Source of the DNA: Spisula solida
Taxonomy: Eukaryota > Mollusca > Bivalvia > Venerida > Mactridae
Length of the DNA: 64,000 bases
Reading direction: 5' to 3'
Assembly (NCBI GenBank): GCA_947247005.1
Contig: OX365944.1
Location: forward strand, 5,158,501 to 5,222,500
A program made the translations under genes and the position numbers. Of this stretch, positions 11,387 to 26,300 are shown piece by piece (within the stretch, counting starts at the first letter, position 1; each line of letters opens with the position of its first letter). Below the pieces are notes generated by a model. The model was not told where the DNA came from, ran no database searches, and was given only the letters and a program-made list of their open reading frames with translations.

Positions 11387-14300
11387 GTAAGAAACCCTTG
11401 TTGATTGTCTTAAGTAGTGGAATATATCGATTGTAATCTAATTTCGCGACCCCGATATCTTTGTTAATGTTATTGTAGGCTGTAGGCATGGAATTATACC
11501 TCACGCATGTGATATAATTAAATCACATACGTGAGGTATATAGGTAAAAATCACCAACTATATTTGTTCTTTAACTCAATGTAAAGTGGCCAATGTCAGT
11601 CCCCAAAACTGTCAAGTTTTTGTTCATGGATGGGGCCCTCAAAATCGTTTAATCTGTCAAGTTTTTGTCCATGGATGGGGCCCTCAAAATCGTTTAATCA
11701 ATAGTTATAGCTTCCAGCTGCAACAAAATGAAAAAAAGACAGGAGCCTGAGAAGAGAGGGTCATGTATTATATAAGAAAATTTGGTAAGTCAAATGCGGT
11801 AAACATAATTATGTTCCTACACGTCCGGATTGACTCAAAGTCTATTTGCCACTACCCTTCTTGCACTTTCATATATCTAGGCCAGAATGCCAAATATTTC
11901 TATTTATAACAATTCCAATACATCGTTTACATGTATCTGTAATAATCATATGCAAAGCATTTAAGCCCAATTTCATGATTCTAAAGTAATGCAGATTTGT
12001 CAAGACATACCACCTTTTCCAGTCAATCAAAAGTTTATCTGATTCTGGTCTGCGTAGGCATTTAGTGGTTATAGACATCTAAATTGCCGATCATTTTAAC
12101 ATTCCAGTTGTCGGACCAGAAGTCTGTTAAGAGCTGGTCTTTATGGCATGGTGTATCACTAACCAGTCCAGTACTATGGGATTCAAAGGACGAACGATTT
12201 ATCACTGTTGTCAATAATCAGGTAAGTAATTCTTCTTAGAACTGCCAGTACTGAGCAGGTTCCTCTATGGCAATGGGGAATTGTTGCTCAAGAAAAGTAT
12301 GGTCAAATCGATCGATGGGTTTAAATCTGGTAAAACTATATATAATTAAGTCTCGGCTGTTACATCTGTGCCAGTGCCTGCTTAAAGGCATTAGGCTGGG
12401 GGCAGTAGCTAGGCTCTCTGGCAGCTAGTTCCACAGTCTTGTTGCTGAGGGGAAGAATAAATGTTGTAGGTAGTCAGTACGACAGAATGGCACAATGAAG
12501 CAACAAAAAGTTTTATCAGTTTAACAAATATTCAGGTGCCGGTTTGTATTCCAGATATATTCTAACGTCTATTTGAATATCTGAATATATATACCAATAT
12601 TTGTTGATGCCCTAAATTCACTTTTATGTAAGTTTATGTTTTCTTTGAAATAATTATTGTATTAAACATGATTAATTATTTCAGGATGTTCGACTTTGGG
12701 GCAAAGACACCAATGACTTTGACAAGTCTAAAAAGAAGCATGTATGTATGCAATTTTATTATGTATTCAATTCCATATTAACTTGAACGTGAGATGGACT
12801 CCTGTGTCACAAGCTTCTGAATCAGAACGGTCATTTTGATACTTCTGACTAAGTTTTACCATTTTATAGGCAAAATACCCATATCTTAAGACAAAATGAC
12901 CTTTCAAACCAAAATATTGGAGGTCAAAATGTGTCTTTTGGAAATTTCAAGGGTCAAAACCACTACTGCCGAGTATAATCGAACCCTTGGTCAATGTTTT
13001 CATTTAAAGTGGAATTACACTTTCAATATTTGTTTTGCATAATTTGAACGGTTATTTTGAACATATTATTTATAGTGACGTTCATAGTAATTCATATTTG
13101 GCTTCACAATGACAGGCTTGTATTCTAAAATGGTAGACATCGTTGCATGATGTCTCTAAAGACAGCCAATTAAAGAATATTTTACAAATTCCTCCCTGAA
13201 GAATGGTAATTTAAGATAATACCTTAGCTCATTTTATATTTGTGTGGTCTTTATTTCACAAATTTCAGTTGCAGACTTATTTCACAGAAATTAAGTCTCA
13301 CTGATATGTACTAAGATTGATTTGCATCTTAAGAAAATCTCTGGCTTAGAATGAGAAGGTTATAAGTGTTACTTACCGCATTATAGAACGCATACATATT
13401 TGAAATCTGCATCACAAGGCGCTTCTTATGAGCCTATTTTCATGAAAATCGGATCAAGTCATATTGACCAAAATGAAGTTTAAAAAGCTTGTTTTTTCAT
13501 AAGTAAAAAGTTTTCAGACTGTTTTTCCTTGTTTTTTCAAAAGGGCGATTTTGACAATAATAGTGAAAATAAATACATCTCGATTAATACCTGACAATAC
13601 CTGACATACAGTAATATTATTCTTCTATTCTTATTGCAGTCTAAGACAAAGATTTACCAAGTTATGTTAGCTGATGGTTGTTCCCCTCTAGTTCTATTCA
13701 TGAATGGTAAAATTGATTTCTTAGACAAAATCAAAGATGATCACTCTGATGGAATATTGAAAACTGGAGAGGAAATATCGTGGTGTAAGACATTGACAAA
13801 TAGATCGTCGGTGACAGTTCTCTTTACAGTAGTTACCAAGGTAAAGTGTTTTTATGCCCCACCCCCATGTTTGATGAAGTTGGTATATTGCTTTGCAGCA
13901 CATGTTTGTCAATCTGTCTGTCAGTACACCAAGTTGAATAACTCATGAACGCTTTGCCCTATGATTTTCAAACTTTACATCGTGGTTGGTCATCAACAGT
14001 ATTTTTGAGGTCAGTAGGTCAAAGGTCATGTCACTTTGACCTTTACCTTTTCTGACTATTGGGTTGCCACGGGGCATATATGTGTCGATTTTCCTTCACA
14101 TGTAGAGAGCTTGCTGGTTGCTTATGCATTTGTGAGTTTAAGTACTGGTTAGGATACAGTCCAGGAAAAATGGTTAGGTGAATCTGCCACTGTATATAAC
14201 TCAAAAATTGTTCCATTAAACCCAAATAAACAGACTACATGTCTGACAGAATTTTCCTGAATGTCTGTGTAGTATTTGTAAACCACATTCAAACTGAAAC

Positions 14301-17300
14301 TCACCAGACATGAATGAGCATAAGCTCTGAGTCTCAGTTTATTTTGGTCATATAATATATTTGATGATTTCATTTCAGAAAACTGTGAAAATGTATATAA
14401 ATAGATATGACAGTGATAGACTCATATGGAATCATACAGTGGAATCTATATCATGTACTACAGAGTCATGTACACTTCTATCCTGTGACTCTTGTATAGA
14501 TAATGATATCATCACTGTGTTCTTTCTTTGTAAGTATGCAGTTAACCTGTGTTAGTGGTCACCTCAAGCACCCAATATTTTTTATACATTCCTATGAGAC
14601 ATTTTAATATAAAAAGATAATATTAAGTTGGGCAGGTAAGGCAGCACTCAACTTAACCAGCCAAGCACAGAAACATTAACATACAAGGCACAATGCCCAA
14701 CACACAACCAAATGAGAAAATGATCCGCCCAAGTCCCAGCTGTGAAATAGCTGAATGAACTAGTTTCAACAATCAAAAAGCTGAACGTCCAACAGTAAAA
14801 CGGCTGACATACCAGTTTTATAACAGTAAATAACAATTTAATACAAAATTTAACAGCATTAAAAAACTGAATGCCATTGTTTCAGTTGAATGACTTAGTT
14901 TCAGCAATAAAAAAGATAAAAGCTCCGACAGAATGACATAGTTTCAACAAGTTTAATGCCTTAGCTGAAGAAACTTACTTAACTTTCTTTAAAATTGTGA
15001 TTTAATTGAATTTGTGTTACTAGTGAATACTCTTATGAAAGAAACATGCCAGGAACCCTATTGCTAAAATGTATGGATCTTTAATAATCATAGCTTATTT
15101 GGGAAGGCTCATTATATTAAGATTTGCTATGTGAAGAGTATTCACAACTATTTTGAAATGCATTTGTAGTTACAGATCAGTACATATTTTTTTGGATTCA
15201 ACCAGTAATAGCAGAGTTGTGGCCCTTGAAATGATGATATTGTACTTGTGTCTTATTATAACACTTTACTGTATTTAATCTACAGTCTTCAACTTTTGTA
15301 GAAATATTAGTCCAGCATGTTTAGTTGCCTGTCCTTCTACATAGTTTGATCTTACACAGACAAATACAAATTTATATCCTCAATATATGTACATGTATAA
15401 AATAATCACTTACCAACCTGCTGTGTGGGATATGCCACATATATGCAGAGATGGCCTAATTGACTAATCTTTTCATATACAGGGTCAAATGGACAATTAA
15501 ACTCTGTTGCTTTGAATTCTGATGCTGTTACCCACAAACCAGTACAACAAATGCCTGGGACTCTGAAACAGGGATCTATAACAGCCCTACATGACCTTCA
15601 CATTGCTGTCAGTGGACTAGAAAAAGACAAGAAAGGTAGTTTTCATAATTATTCATTTATTTATTTGCCAAAAAATGTATAAAAAAATGAAATATACTGT
15701 AATACATCATTGCAGTAATTATGTCACCCATATATAATAGAGAAGACACATTGATTTTATGCTGGACGTCTGTATGTCTTGATGCGTGTCTTGGTAGATG
15801 GATAAATGTCACATAGTCTGCGCTTGCTCTCTTTAAATTAAGGTGGAATTTCAATGAAATTTTCCATTAATACTTGGTACCAAGCCTAGTTGTTCATATT
15901 GTCAGGAATTTTTAGTCCGATTATTTTTGCTAGCTAGACTTGGCTCCATTGTCAAACATCTAGTCCATTAAAGGAGAAATACTGTTCCTGGATAAGCTCA
16001 ACAATGAAATTAAGTCTGCATGATTTAAGCTAATTTTACAGTATCTGATAGGGCTTCCCTGCAAGTTTTGCTAAATGACCAAAATTTCATGTTTGCATGT
16101 TGCAGTTCATTCGGTCAAAGTTTAGTTCAATAACATCTGTTTGTCCTTCATTTTCAGAGAGTTTATGTATATATGATACCAAATTTGGACTGGTAAAATC
16201 GTGGCAGTCACTTCCAGACAAACGCATTGGTAAATCACAGGTACTGGTTTTCATTTGTAATTGATAGACTTTAAATATGTAAGATTATCCTACTTTGAAA
16301 CTGAGGAATGTATAATGTGCTTATGCAATGAACCTAGTTTTGATATTTCAATAAGTCAGCCATATTAAGGTACCATAGTGGAAACACTTGCTGTATATAA
16401 CAGTAATTCTCAATTAGTTCTTAATTAGACTGCTAGTGACACATTAAACCACTTAAAGGCTTTGTGGCAAAATTTAGTGGCACTTCAGTCCAACTATGCC
16501 AAATTACAGTGCACTCAAGTGAGCAATATTGGTCATCGGTTTAGTGTTTGGTATCTATGGTGTACAGTACAACCTCTGTAGAGCAACACACTTTGGGATC
16601 TGGAAATACTGGATGTTGTGTAGAGTTGGTGCTCTATAGAGGAAAATTTAGAGTAAATATTATCTAAGGGAAATTTGTGTGTTATTGCAGAGAGGTTGTT
16701 GCTCTACTGAGGGTTGCTCTGTGGAGGTTGTACTGTATTATACTCTGTTGCCTTGGTATTCCCCTACCGGTTTTTGACCGGAGGGGACTATAGGTTTGCC
16801 CTCCGTCAGTCAGTCCGTCCGTCCGTCAAAAAATCTGGATCCTGACATAACTCAAACAGTTTCCAAGCTAGGTTTATGACACTTAGTATGTGGATAGGGG
16901 GCAATAAGGGGATTATGCACATTTAAAAATATTTGGATTTGGACAAAAATTGTGGTTGCTATGGCAACAGAAACATTGAAAATGGCCTCAAACCGGTAGG
17001 GGACTTCTGTTTTGCTTGCAATTTTTAATTTGTTATCCATGTTATATTACAGGTGTGTTGCCTAGGAGATAACCTGTTTATACCTCTCGGTACAACATTA
17101 TATCTATACAAGTATAAATGTCAACCATCCACAGTCAGCAGTCTTCTAGGTAGTGTTAAACATACAGATACTATAACAGATAAAACAGTTCCTGAACATC
17201 ACTTGTGGAATGCCAAGAAAAAGGTATGCAAAAAACCTTAAACACTAACACCACCATTGGGACCCTTAACAACCGTTCTTTGCATTGGAAGGGTCTTATT

Positions 17301-20300
17301 AACCCCTTTACTTAAAATATGTCAAATTTCTATTCATGGGTGAAAGTGTTCAGGTGCATGCCTTAACTTGAGGTTTTTTTAGAGTACCAAACAGCCTGTT
17401 TCCTTTATTTCCCTATATGGATTTTTGAGGATTTCAGGTTTTTCAGAATTTCAAACTTTCATTCATACCTATCTATTTATAGTCTATTTGTGCCCCCTAT
17501 ATATATCATTTGCTATTTATTTTCAGTAATGGATGTGAAACAGTTAAATATGGACTTGAAAAATGTGATCTTAAATTTTAAAACCTTTACAAAAAAGACC
17601 ATTTTGGTTATACTTGTAGTTATATATAACATTATTATACCTCACTTTTTTCTGCAATGCAAAAGTCCCAATGCCCCAGAGAGAGACATTATGACTATCA
17701 TTGACAGTTCCAACCCATTTGACATGTGATCGACCGAAAACTGACTGTCAGGTCATGTGATCGACCTGACATTTTCAATGTCATGCAAGGGCAAGTAACT
17801 GTGTCAAGCATAAAGCTAAAATTTTGTTGTAGTTGTCTCTCTTGTACACAATTAGTAGTGACGTCACTGGTCCGCGCGCTCATGTGCGATTCAGACGAGT
17901 GTGTAAAAAACAAAAATGTCAAGATTTGCCAGTTTGATTTTTGTGACGCCTGCGGCGTCATAAATTGCTTGTCCGGAGCATAACTTTGTCACCTTAAGTT
18001 CAAATGACTCAAGATTTAGTATGCATGTTTCTTGCAATAAGCCGAAGTGCAGTGCACAAGAACCGTAACTCTACCTTGCATCGTATTTGAATTATTTCCC
18101 TTTGATGGGTTTTATTAGAGTATTGCTTGTTCTGAACCTAACTTTGTCACCATAAGGTGCACAAGAACCATAACTCTACCTGGTGCCATTTTTTGAATTA
18201 TTTCCCTTTGATTGATTTTATAAGCATTTCTTGTCCCGGGCGTAACTTTGTCACCATAAGTATGAATGACTCCAAAATTGGTATGCATGACATGAAATGC
18301 AGTGTGCAAGAATCATAACTCTACCTTGTGTAGTTTTTGAATAATTCCCCTTTGATTGATTTTATCAGGACATTATTTTGTCCAGAGCATAACTTTGTCA
18401 ATTTTAGTTCAGATGACTAGAGAACTCTTGTGAGTCAGATATATAGCCCAATACTGGATAGTTTTCTATGAAAAATGTGCATGTCGTCAGGCGACACATG
18501 CGACTCGCGGAGCTTTTATATTTACTTATATTTTGTTCGATTTAATAAAATAATAATGCCTGCCTGCCAGACATTCGCCTCGGGGTGACATTCTGCCCTC
18601 CGGTGACAATATCAATGTCACGCAGGCAGGCATCTGATACTTATATATTATATACCCGTGAAAAACAAAAGGTTGAATGTTTTTTTGTGGTATTTTCTTA
18701 CATTTAGTAGTAACTGATGCTTTTTCTTGTTTTTACAGAATTCTGGTGGTGCTCAACCCGGCAAGCTAGAGAAGATATTTGCTGATATACTAAAAATCTC
18801 GCTGGTAAGATATGGAGATGGCATGACTGTAAAATTAATAATTATTTATCATAAATTTTCTAGAGGCAAATTTTAGCAAATGTGTTAAAATTAGCTTTGC
18901 TAAAATTTGATTTTGCCGAAAATTGTGAAATTTGGAGCACATGAAAGAAAACTGATGCACGGTATTGTGAAGTTGGTTTCGAATTTTTTACTAAGTAAGC
19001 TTTGTTGTTTAAGTTTTTTATTTTTGTGAATTTATCTGAACTTGTGTATATTTTAGTGAAAATGAAACCCTCATAGAAAATGTCAGATTTCACTGTTAAT
19101 GTTCTCAACATTTTGGATACACCATACAGTGGAACTTTTAAACATTTTTATTATGATCATTCTTGGTACCATATAAAGTTGTTATGTCCCCTATCTTTGA
19201 TGAGGGGGAATATTGCTTTGCACATGTCATATGGTCCGTCAGTCAGTCTGTAGACCAAATTGTTTCCATTCAATAACTCAAGAACTCTAGACCATAGGAT
19301 CATCAAGCTATACATGGAGATTGGTAGATGTAGAAGTAGATGACCCCTATTGATTTTGAGGTCAAAGGTCGACCTTTACTATTCAGACTATTTTGGCTGC
19401 CTTTCGTGGGCTTTTGTGTTTTGCAAACATCTCTTGTTTTTAAACTTATTTATAATCAATAAAACATATAATAGTCTTTAAAAATTTACCATTATAAAGA
19501 TGGTTTTCATTTAGATTTGCTGAATGAAAATGATTGTATTCTAGTCTTTCTGTCTATTCAAAATCATAGTAGAGAAAACCTCATTTTATGTACACAATAT
19601 TTATTGATTAGTGTTCTTGAAATATGTTCTTATAGGCTAAACACAACAATTTGTTTCCAATATTTTACAAGACACATTTCCATTGGCTGAACAGCCACAG
19701 TTTTACAAAACACATTTTCATTGGATGAACTCAACAATATGTTTTCAATATATTAATTTCAGAGTAAGCAGACGTATTCAGATTTCCAGAAACAGTTTCA
19801 CAACCTTGTTACAGAATTGAAAAAGAATAGGAACCATCATTGGTTGGAAACTAGTCACATGACCTGCCTGGTACGGAAACTTCTAGAAGATAAAAACTTC
19901 TTGGCAAGCAATGAAATTCAACAGTTGATCAATATGAAATGTATACCGATGAGGTAAGATCAAGGTGATTGTTGGTTGAAGGTAAACTTGGTACCGTATT
20001 CTGCGAAATATTGTCCTTACTTTAATCAACCCAGAATAAGAGCATTCTTTACACAGCTTTAGACATATTCCAAGTCTGATGGACAAACTGGGACTATTAT
20101 ATTCTTTAGTGGTATTTTCATGATTTTTGCACCTGACTTTTCTTAGAATTTTCTGGCATTTTAACATGTGTCCAATACACGGGCAAATACGGTACTTGTA
20201 ATTTGTGTAATTCAAATAATTTTGTAAACATAATCTTTATTTTGCTAATTTCACTAAGTTAAACAGAGTTATTATTCAGATTTATAAATTCATGATTGAG

Positions 20301-23300
20301 GGTCCAGGACAGGTTTTCATGTTATGAAAGTATGCTAATCGCTAAATTTGCTAGGAACTTAATTCATGAATAAAAGTGAAAATAACATCATCCCCTATAA
20401 TACTAGATATAAAAAGGAAGTCTTTGTGAAAGCTGAAATGTCGGTCTTTAATAGAATTATGTTAACCTAAACCTGATTTGATCTTGTAGGTACATTTAAA
20501 CTTCGGTGTTTTCGTAGTTTTAAAATTGTATTGATTTGTGTTACTGTATGTTTATTGCTATGTTTCAGTGTTATCTGTTAGTTATTTGACTGCCTTATAT
20601 CACGATGTGAGGTGATGTTACTGTATGTTTATTGCTATATTTCTGTGTTATCGGTCAGTTATTTGACTGCCTTATATCAAGATGTGAGGTGATGTTACTG
20701 TATGTTTATTGGTATATTTCAGTGTTATCTGTCAGTTATTTGACTGCCTTATATCACGATGTGAGGTGATGTTACTGTATGTTTATTGGTATATTTCAGT
20801 GTTATCTGTCAGTTATTTGACTGCCTTATATCACGATGTGAGGTGATGTTACTGTATGTTTATTGCTATATTTTAGTGTTATCTGTCAGTTATTTGACTG
20901 CCTTATATCAAGATGTGAGGTGATGTTACTGTATGTTTATTGGTATATTTCAGTGTTATCTGTCAGTTATTTGACTGCCTTATATCACGATGTGAGGTGA
21001 TGTTACTGTATGTTTATTGGTATATTTCAGTGTTATCTGTCAGTTATTTGACTGCCTTATATCACGATGTGAGGTGATATTACTGTATGTTTATTGCTAT
21101 ATTTCAGTGTTATCTGTCAGTTATTTGACTGCCTTATATCAAGATGTGAGGTGATGTTACTGTATGTTTATTGCTATATTTCAGTGTTATCAGTCAGTTA
21201 TTTGACTGCCTTATATCAAGATGTGAGGTGATGTTACTTCATTCTGCTTTGAGTATATTACCAAATATACCAGAAAGTTCTACATGTCATGCCTTATCCT
21301 TCTTTTTACAGTAAGTAGCTTTTGTTTTACGTGTGTTTGTCTCGATAGCCTATTAGTAGAACATCTGCTTCAAGTGTTAGAGGTCTTAAGGGTTTGTTCT
21401 CAGGCCCTAACATACCAAAGTTGTACTAGTATATCTCTTACTTGACGCTTAGCTTAATAAGATGCAGGTATATTTGACTCAATCCTCAACCTTTTTTAGC
21501 ATAATTTAATAGCTGATGTCTTTATTTATAACCAAGGTTGTTTGTGTTCGTAAGCAGTAAGTGTCATGAAGGCGCTCAAGGTGTAATACAAACACAAATC
21601 TAAATGAAAATTATCAGATCAATCAGATTGTTGACAGGATTGTGTGTAAAACAAGATTTTAAGCATTGACCCTGGTATGATAATGGTAGATACTGTTGGG
21701 CTGTGTACAGCGATATGTTGTTTGTTGTAGATGTGATGAAGAGAAACTACCCGGAGTGTTTGTGGAACAACAGACCGAGTCTGGAGAAGAGGAAACCGAG
21801 ATATGTCCAGTCAGTGCATATAGAGCTGCCGTCATGTATCCTTGTCTGTGTTACCTTAGTTACACCAAAACACAGTCCATCCTAGTTGTGTTACACCAAA
21901 ACACAGTCCATCCTAGTTGTTTTACACCAAAACACAGTCCATCCTAGTTGTGTTACACCAAAACACAGTCCATCCTAGTTGTGTTACACCAAAACACAGT
22001 CCATCTTAGTTGTGTTACACAAAAACACAGTCCATCCTAGTTGTGTTACACCAAAACACAGTCCATCCTAGTTGTTTTGTGTTTGTTTTATCTTAAAACC
22101 TTTGACACAAAAAACACATGCATGACATCATTACTGGTTATTGATGTGTATTAGTTTAAGTGAGTGCTGGTAGCCTACTTGTTTAATTCATGTCAGACCA
22201 TGACATGTCAAAGATAAGAAAAGTGAGTTGTCGGTCTAGCTCTCTTGTTTGGTGCTCAGTCTGTACCGTATATCTACTATTACCGAAAAGTCAAAGAAAA
22301 TTTTGACTTAAGGATTTCACACACTAATGGACAATAAATATCATAGCCTGTCATAATTCATATAGCTAGTGTGGATTTCAGACTAACGTAATAAATAAAA
22401 TTCATTTTTTTATTTACCAACGAGACTGAATGATTTTTTTATAGATCAAAGGTCATAGATCTAGCCTTTTTTCATTTTGACAGCTCGTCAAGTCGTTGAC
22501 AAACTACAAATTATGCACTCAAAGTCCACTTATTCTGTCCCATAGGCACATTTTTACCGACTTTTAAATCGCGTACTTACCACAATTTGTAGGTTTATTT
22601 GATTAGGGTTCTTCTCGGCCCTTTTTATTATAGTTGGCGTAAGCTCCAGCCTCAGGAATCCTTTTCCGCCAAAGTGTCTCGCTCTGTTTGATCGCACGAC
22701 GGCCATTTTGTACTAATAATCTCTCACGCAAAGTAATTTAAACTCTCTGCAGCAGTTTCCTCCCCTTGCAGAGGTGTAAATATGAGGCCCTTCACGACAT
22801 GTTAGTGTTTTTCGTCTAATTATGCAAGAATGAACGACGGACTCGTCAACATCTTGTAGATATTATTTTTTCCGTTAGAGTGTGAAAATATCGGAGAATC
22901 CCGAGCGATGCCGAAGAATGTCGAAGTCTCATAAAAAAATTTTCTACAATCGGAATATCTCGGATAATCCCATGACAATCCCATTAGTGTGCAAATTCCT
23001 TAAATATTTACTCTAAAACGTGTGCTTTGATATTTTGTATATCTATTGGAATATTATTTTAAGGACAACATTGATGTTTAGTTATTCTTAAAGTATTTAT
23101 TTTTTAAATACTAGTAAGATATTTCATAATTTTTTTACAGGGTTTTCATTATTTGGCTTAGGTATTAAAATGCAATTCAATTAAGATACAAGCTGCTTTG
23201 TAAGAAATATCTCTCACTGTCAGTGTGGCTGAAACCAAAAATTAATTGACAAGTGCATACTAACCATTGGACCAGTATAATCAGTTACAACTGATACTTC

Positions 23301-26300
23301 TTACCAGGATATTATGTTGCCTTGACTATATTGTAGAAATAAGATTTTACGTTTACCCTATAGTGATGTGTTTCTTCTAGAGTGTCTGCGGAAAATATCG
23401 TTCAAAGATGCTTTGGTAAGCAAGTTAACATTGGTTTTATACATTTAAACATGCTTGAGTGCACACACTGTACTGTCTTCCAGTTGGTTGCCATCTAGTC
23501 TCCTTTACTGTCGCTCGTGGGGAACGAAGAATTTTTATTTTAGTTTTTACAATGTTCTGATTTGCACAGCACAGTTAAAAATGAGTAATAATTTTATAAG
23601 TAATAATCATGAATGTTAATGGAATAAGTATGTCTCAAAATGAATTTAATGATGCATACTTGTTTTTTTATTTCTACAGAAACTTTTGGAGTATCTGTGT
23701 TATTTATTGAAGACACAATCCAGCTTAACTGCAGAAGAGTTCAGTAGTGACAAGTCTGGAACAACCTTAGAACAGGTAATAACATTCTTTCTCTGGTTTA
23801 GATTAATTAGTACAGCTTCCAATAGTGTTTTTATGCCCCCCCCATAAATGATGATTATGATTTGAACTTACTGATTCAGGTTGTGGACTGGTTATGTTTT
23901 GTCTGATATACAGTTGAAACTCGTTGTGTCGATGTATTTTTAAATCCCCAATTTGACTTGCTCTATATTCTATCTTAAATATGATGGTTTAGTCGACATG
24001 CATGTGTCGACACTCCGCTTATATCGACACAACTTTTCTGGCCCAAACGCTTTTTTCGCACCTTATTGTCAATGTTTGTGTCGACATCGCGTCGACGCTG
24101 TTGAAATTGAAAAGTTGTTAATTGACCTCGAAAATTCTTCTGTTTTGAACCATTGTTTATGTGTTCACAGTTTGCAAATGTATTTGAATGATGTTAAATC
24201 GAAGTTTATAAACAAATTGTAATCTATTTCAGTATATGAAATTATTATAATCTGCTGAACTAGCAGGGCTCTGGGAAGATGTACAAAAATGCCGTTTTGT
24301 ATGCTTTCACAATTTATTCCAACATAGTCCGGCCCGAAATCCCCGAAATTTGACCGAACCTTGCATTGGAGTATAAAGTTTTTTTCTTTGCTGATTTCAG
24401 TAGACATGACCTTTCGAATGGAATTTCTGACGGGTGACATTGTGTCACCCTTGAGCATTTTGAGAAAATTGGGGTAAAAGTTCCAAAATATAAACGAAAC
24501 TGCGAATTTTTGGAATCGGTGAACTACATTGTTATTTATAATCATATTTTATAAGAAATCACATTTATATGTAGTTATTACGTTGCAGTTGAAGACTGCA
24601 AAATTTTACTGCCGTGCATTTATGCAGAAGGAGGTATTTTGGGGTAAAACGTTAAAAAGTGCATGGAAAAGTGCGAATTTTCGGAATCGGTGGACTAAAA
24701 CGTCATTAGCCATTATATTTAGTAAATAATCGCATTGATAGTTATAAAGTAACTTGCGATGAAGATATTAAAGACCATAAGCTAGGCTATGGTACAAAAT
24801 GTGGTATTTTGGGGGGTAAAACGTTAAAAAGTGCATTCAAAAGTGCATATTTTTGGAATCGGTATTTAACGTCAATGGCCATTATATTTGGTAAATAATT
24901 GCTTTGATAGTATAAAAGTGACTTGCGATGATGATATTAAACACCTTAAACTAGGCTTTGGTACAAAATGTGGAATTTTGGGGGTAAACACTAAAGAATA
25001 TAACGGAAAGTGCGAATTTTCGGATCTGATAGACTCAGGGAAGAATATATACATTATACGAGTACGTCCCTGATAGACTTCAATGTCATGGTTCATTTTA
25101 TTTGGTAATTATAATTGTAATTATTATGATATGATCTATAGTAATGTGTTATTAATGATTACAATCATCTTACATCATGGTATGGTGCAAAATATATAAT
25201 TTTAGAACAGAAATTACAAAACTGTCATGAAAAGTGTGATTTTTTGAGAATATGTTTACTACGCTTTTATAATTAATTTAACTTGATAGTAAATCACTGT
25301 GAGTAGTACATATCATCATGCAGTTTAAGTTATCTATCATCCATGCTTTGAGCTGAATGCGATGTATTTGGGTAAAACATCACTAAAATTATAGGAACAT
25401 TTTTAATCTACGGACAAGTCAGATTTTACTACATAAAGCCATTTCCGGCCTTATTATTATTTTGTATTACTCATTAAACCAATTTCACCATTATTGAACA
25501 TACGAGGTACCCATTAGAACCGAATGCATGCATCACAAGTCATGTCCTATAGATTACTTACCACCACTGAGTACAAGCTTGCTAGGCCAAGTAGGGTATT
25601 AAAACCAACAGGGAGTCCACCATTCAATATCCTATGAGTACAAACAATCTAAGAACTTCTGAGCTTTGACCGCCATTTAAAAACATGTAATCCTATACAT
25701 AGCCGTATAAAGTACTCACCACCACCAGCCATTCCTCATCTAATTGGGTACATGCCACTGCTGCTAATTTTATGGTATTGGATATCTTTAATTTTCTGAC
25801 ACAGCATTTCGTTACTCTTTGTGGTACCTGGCTCAGCGATTCCTGGATCTATACTACGTAACCCTGCATGACAGTCACCCCTAGCGCTATCGATATACTA
25901 TATACTGCTGTGTACAGTCACTCCTCGATAGCCTAGTGGTGGAGCTTTCGCTTAGATGCGGGATGTCCCAGGCTCAATCCCAGGCTCAATCCATGGTCAT
26001 ACCAAGGACGATTTAAAATGCTACCATGGAGTAAATTCCTTGCATATATAGATACTTATGGGACGCTGTACTGGTTTCTCTCTCATTCCACCGTAGCGAT
26101 GAATAACACCAAGAATTAGTCACCGAGCGTGATTAATTAATATGAGTTGAAAGAACTTGTTTCACTATCTTACTTACATAAACTACATTTGTATATAGTG
26201 TCTATTCCTGGAGCCCACGGGCCACCTGACACTTTTTGGCACATGCATTCTGTGGTACCTAACACTGCTCCATTAGATAGCAAATACTATCAGACACATA

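Noticed and set aside
13845..14090. NOL11 exon 4 running on past 13840
   Set aside because: The frame continues for about 35 codons, but into a dispersed repeat. GTAAAG at 13841 and similarity to the human protein end the exon there.
20541..21233. CRISPR-like array because of regular repeats
   Set aside because: The units are head-to-tail with no unique spacers and the genome is animal. The units derive from an intron-exon boundary.
23880..23910. Acceptor copy at 23879 as the true start of NOL11 exon 16
   Set aside because: It reads GTT GTG GAC TGG TTA TGT TTT GTC TGA, an immediate stop. Only the acceptor at 31077 opens a frame that matches the conserved protein.
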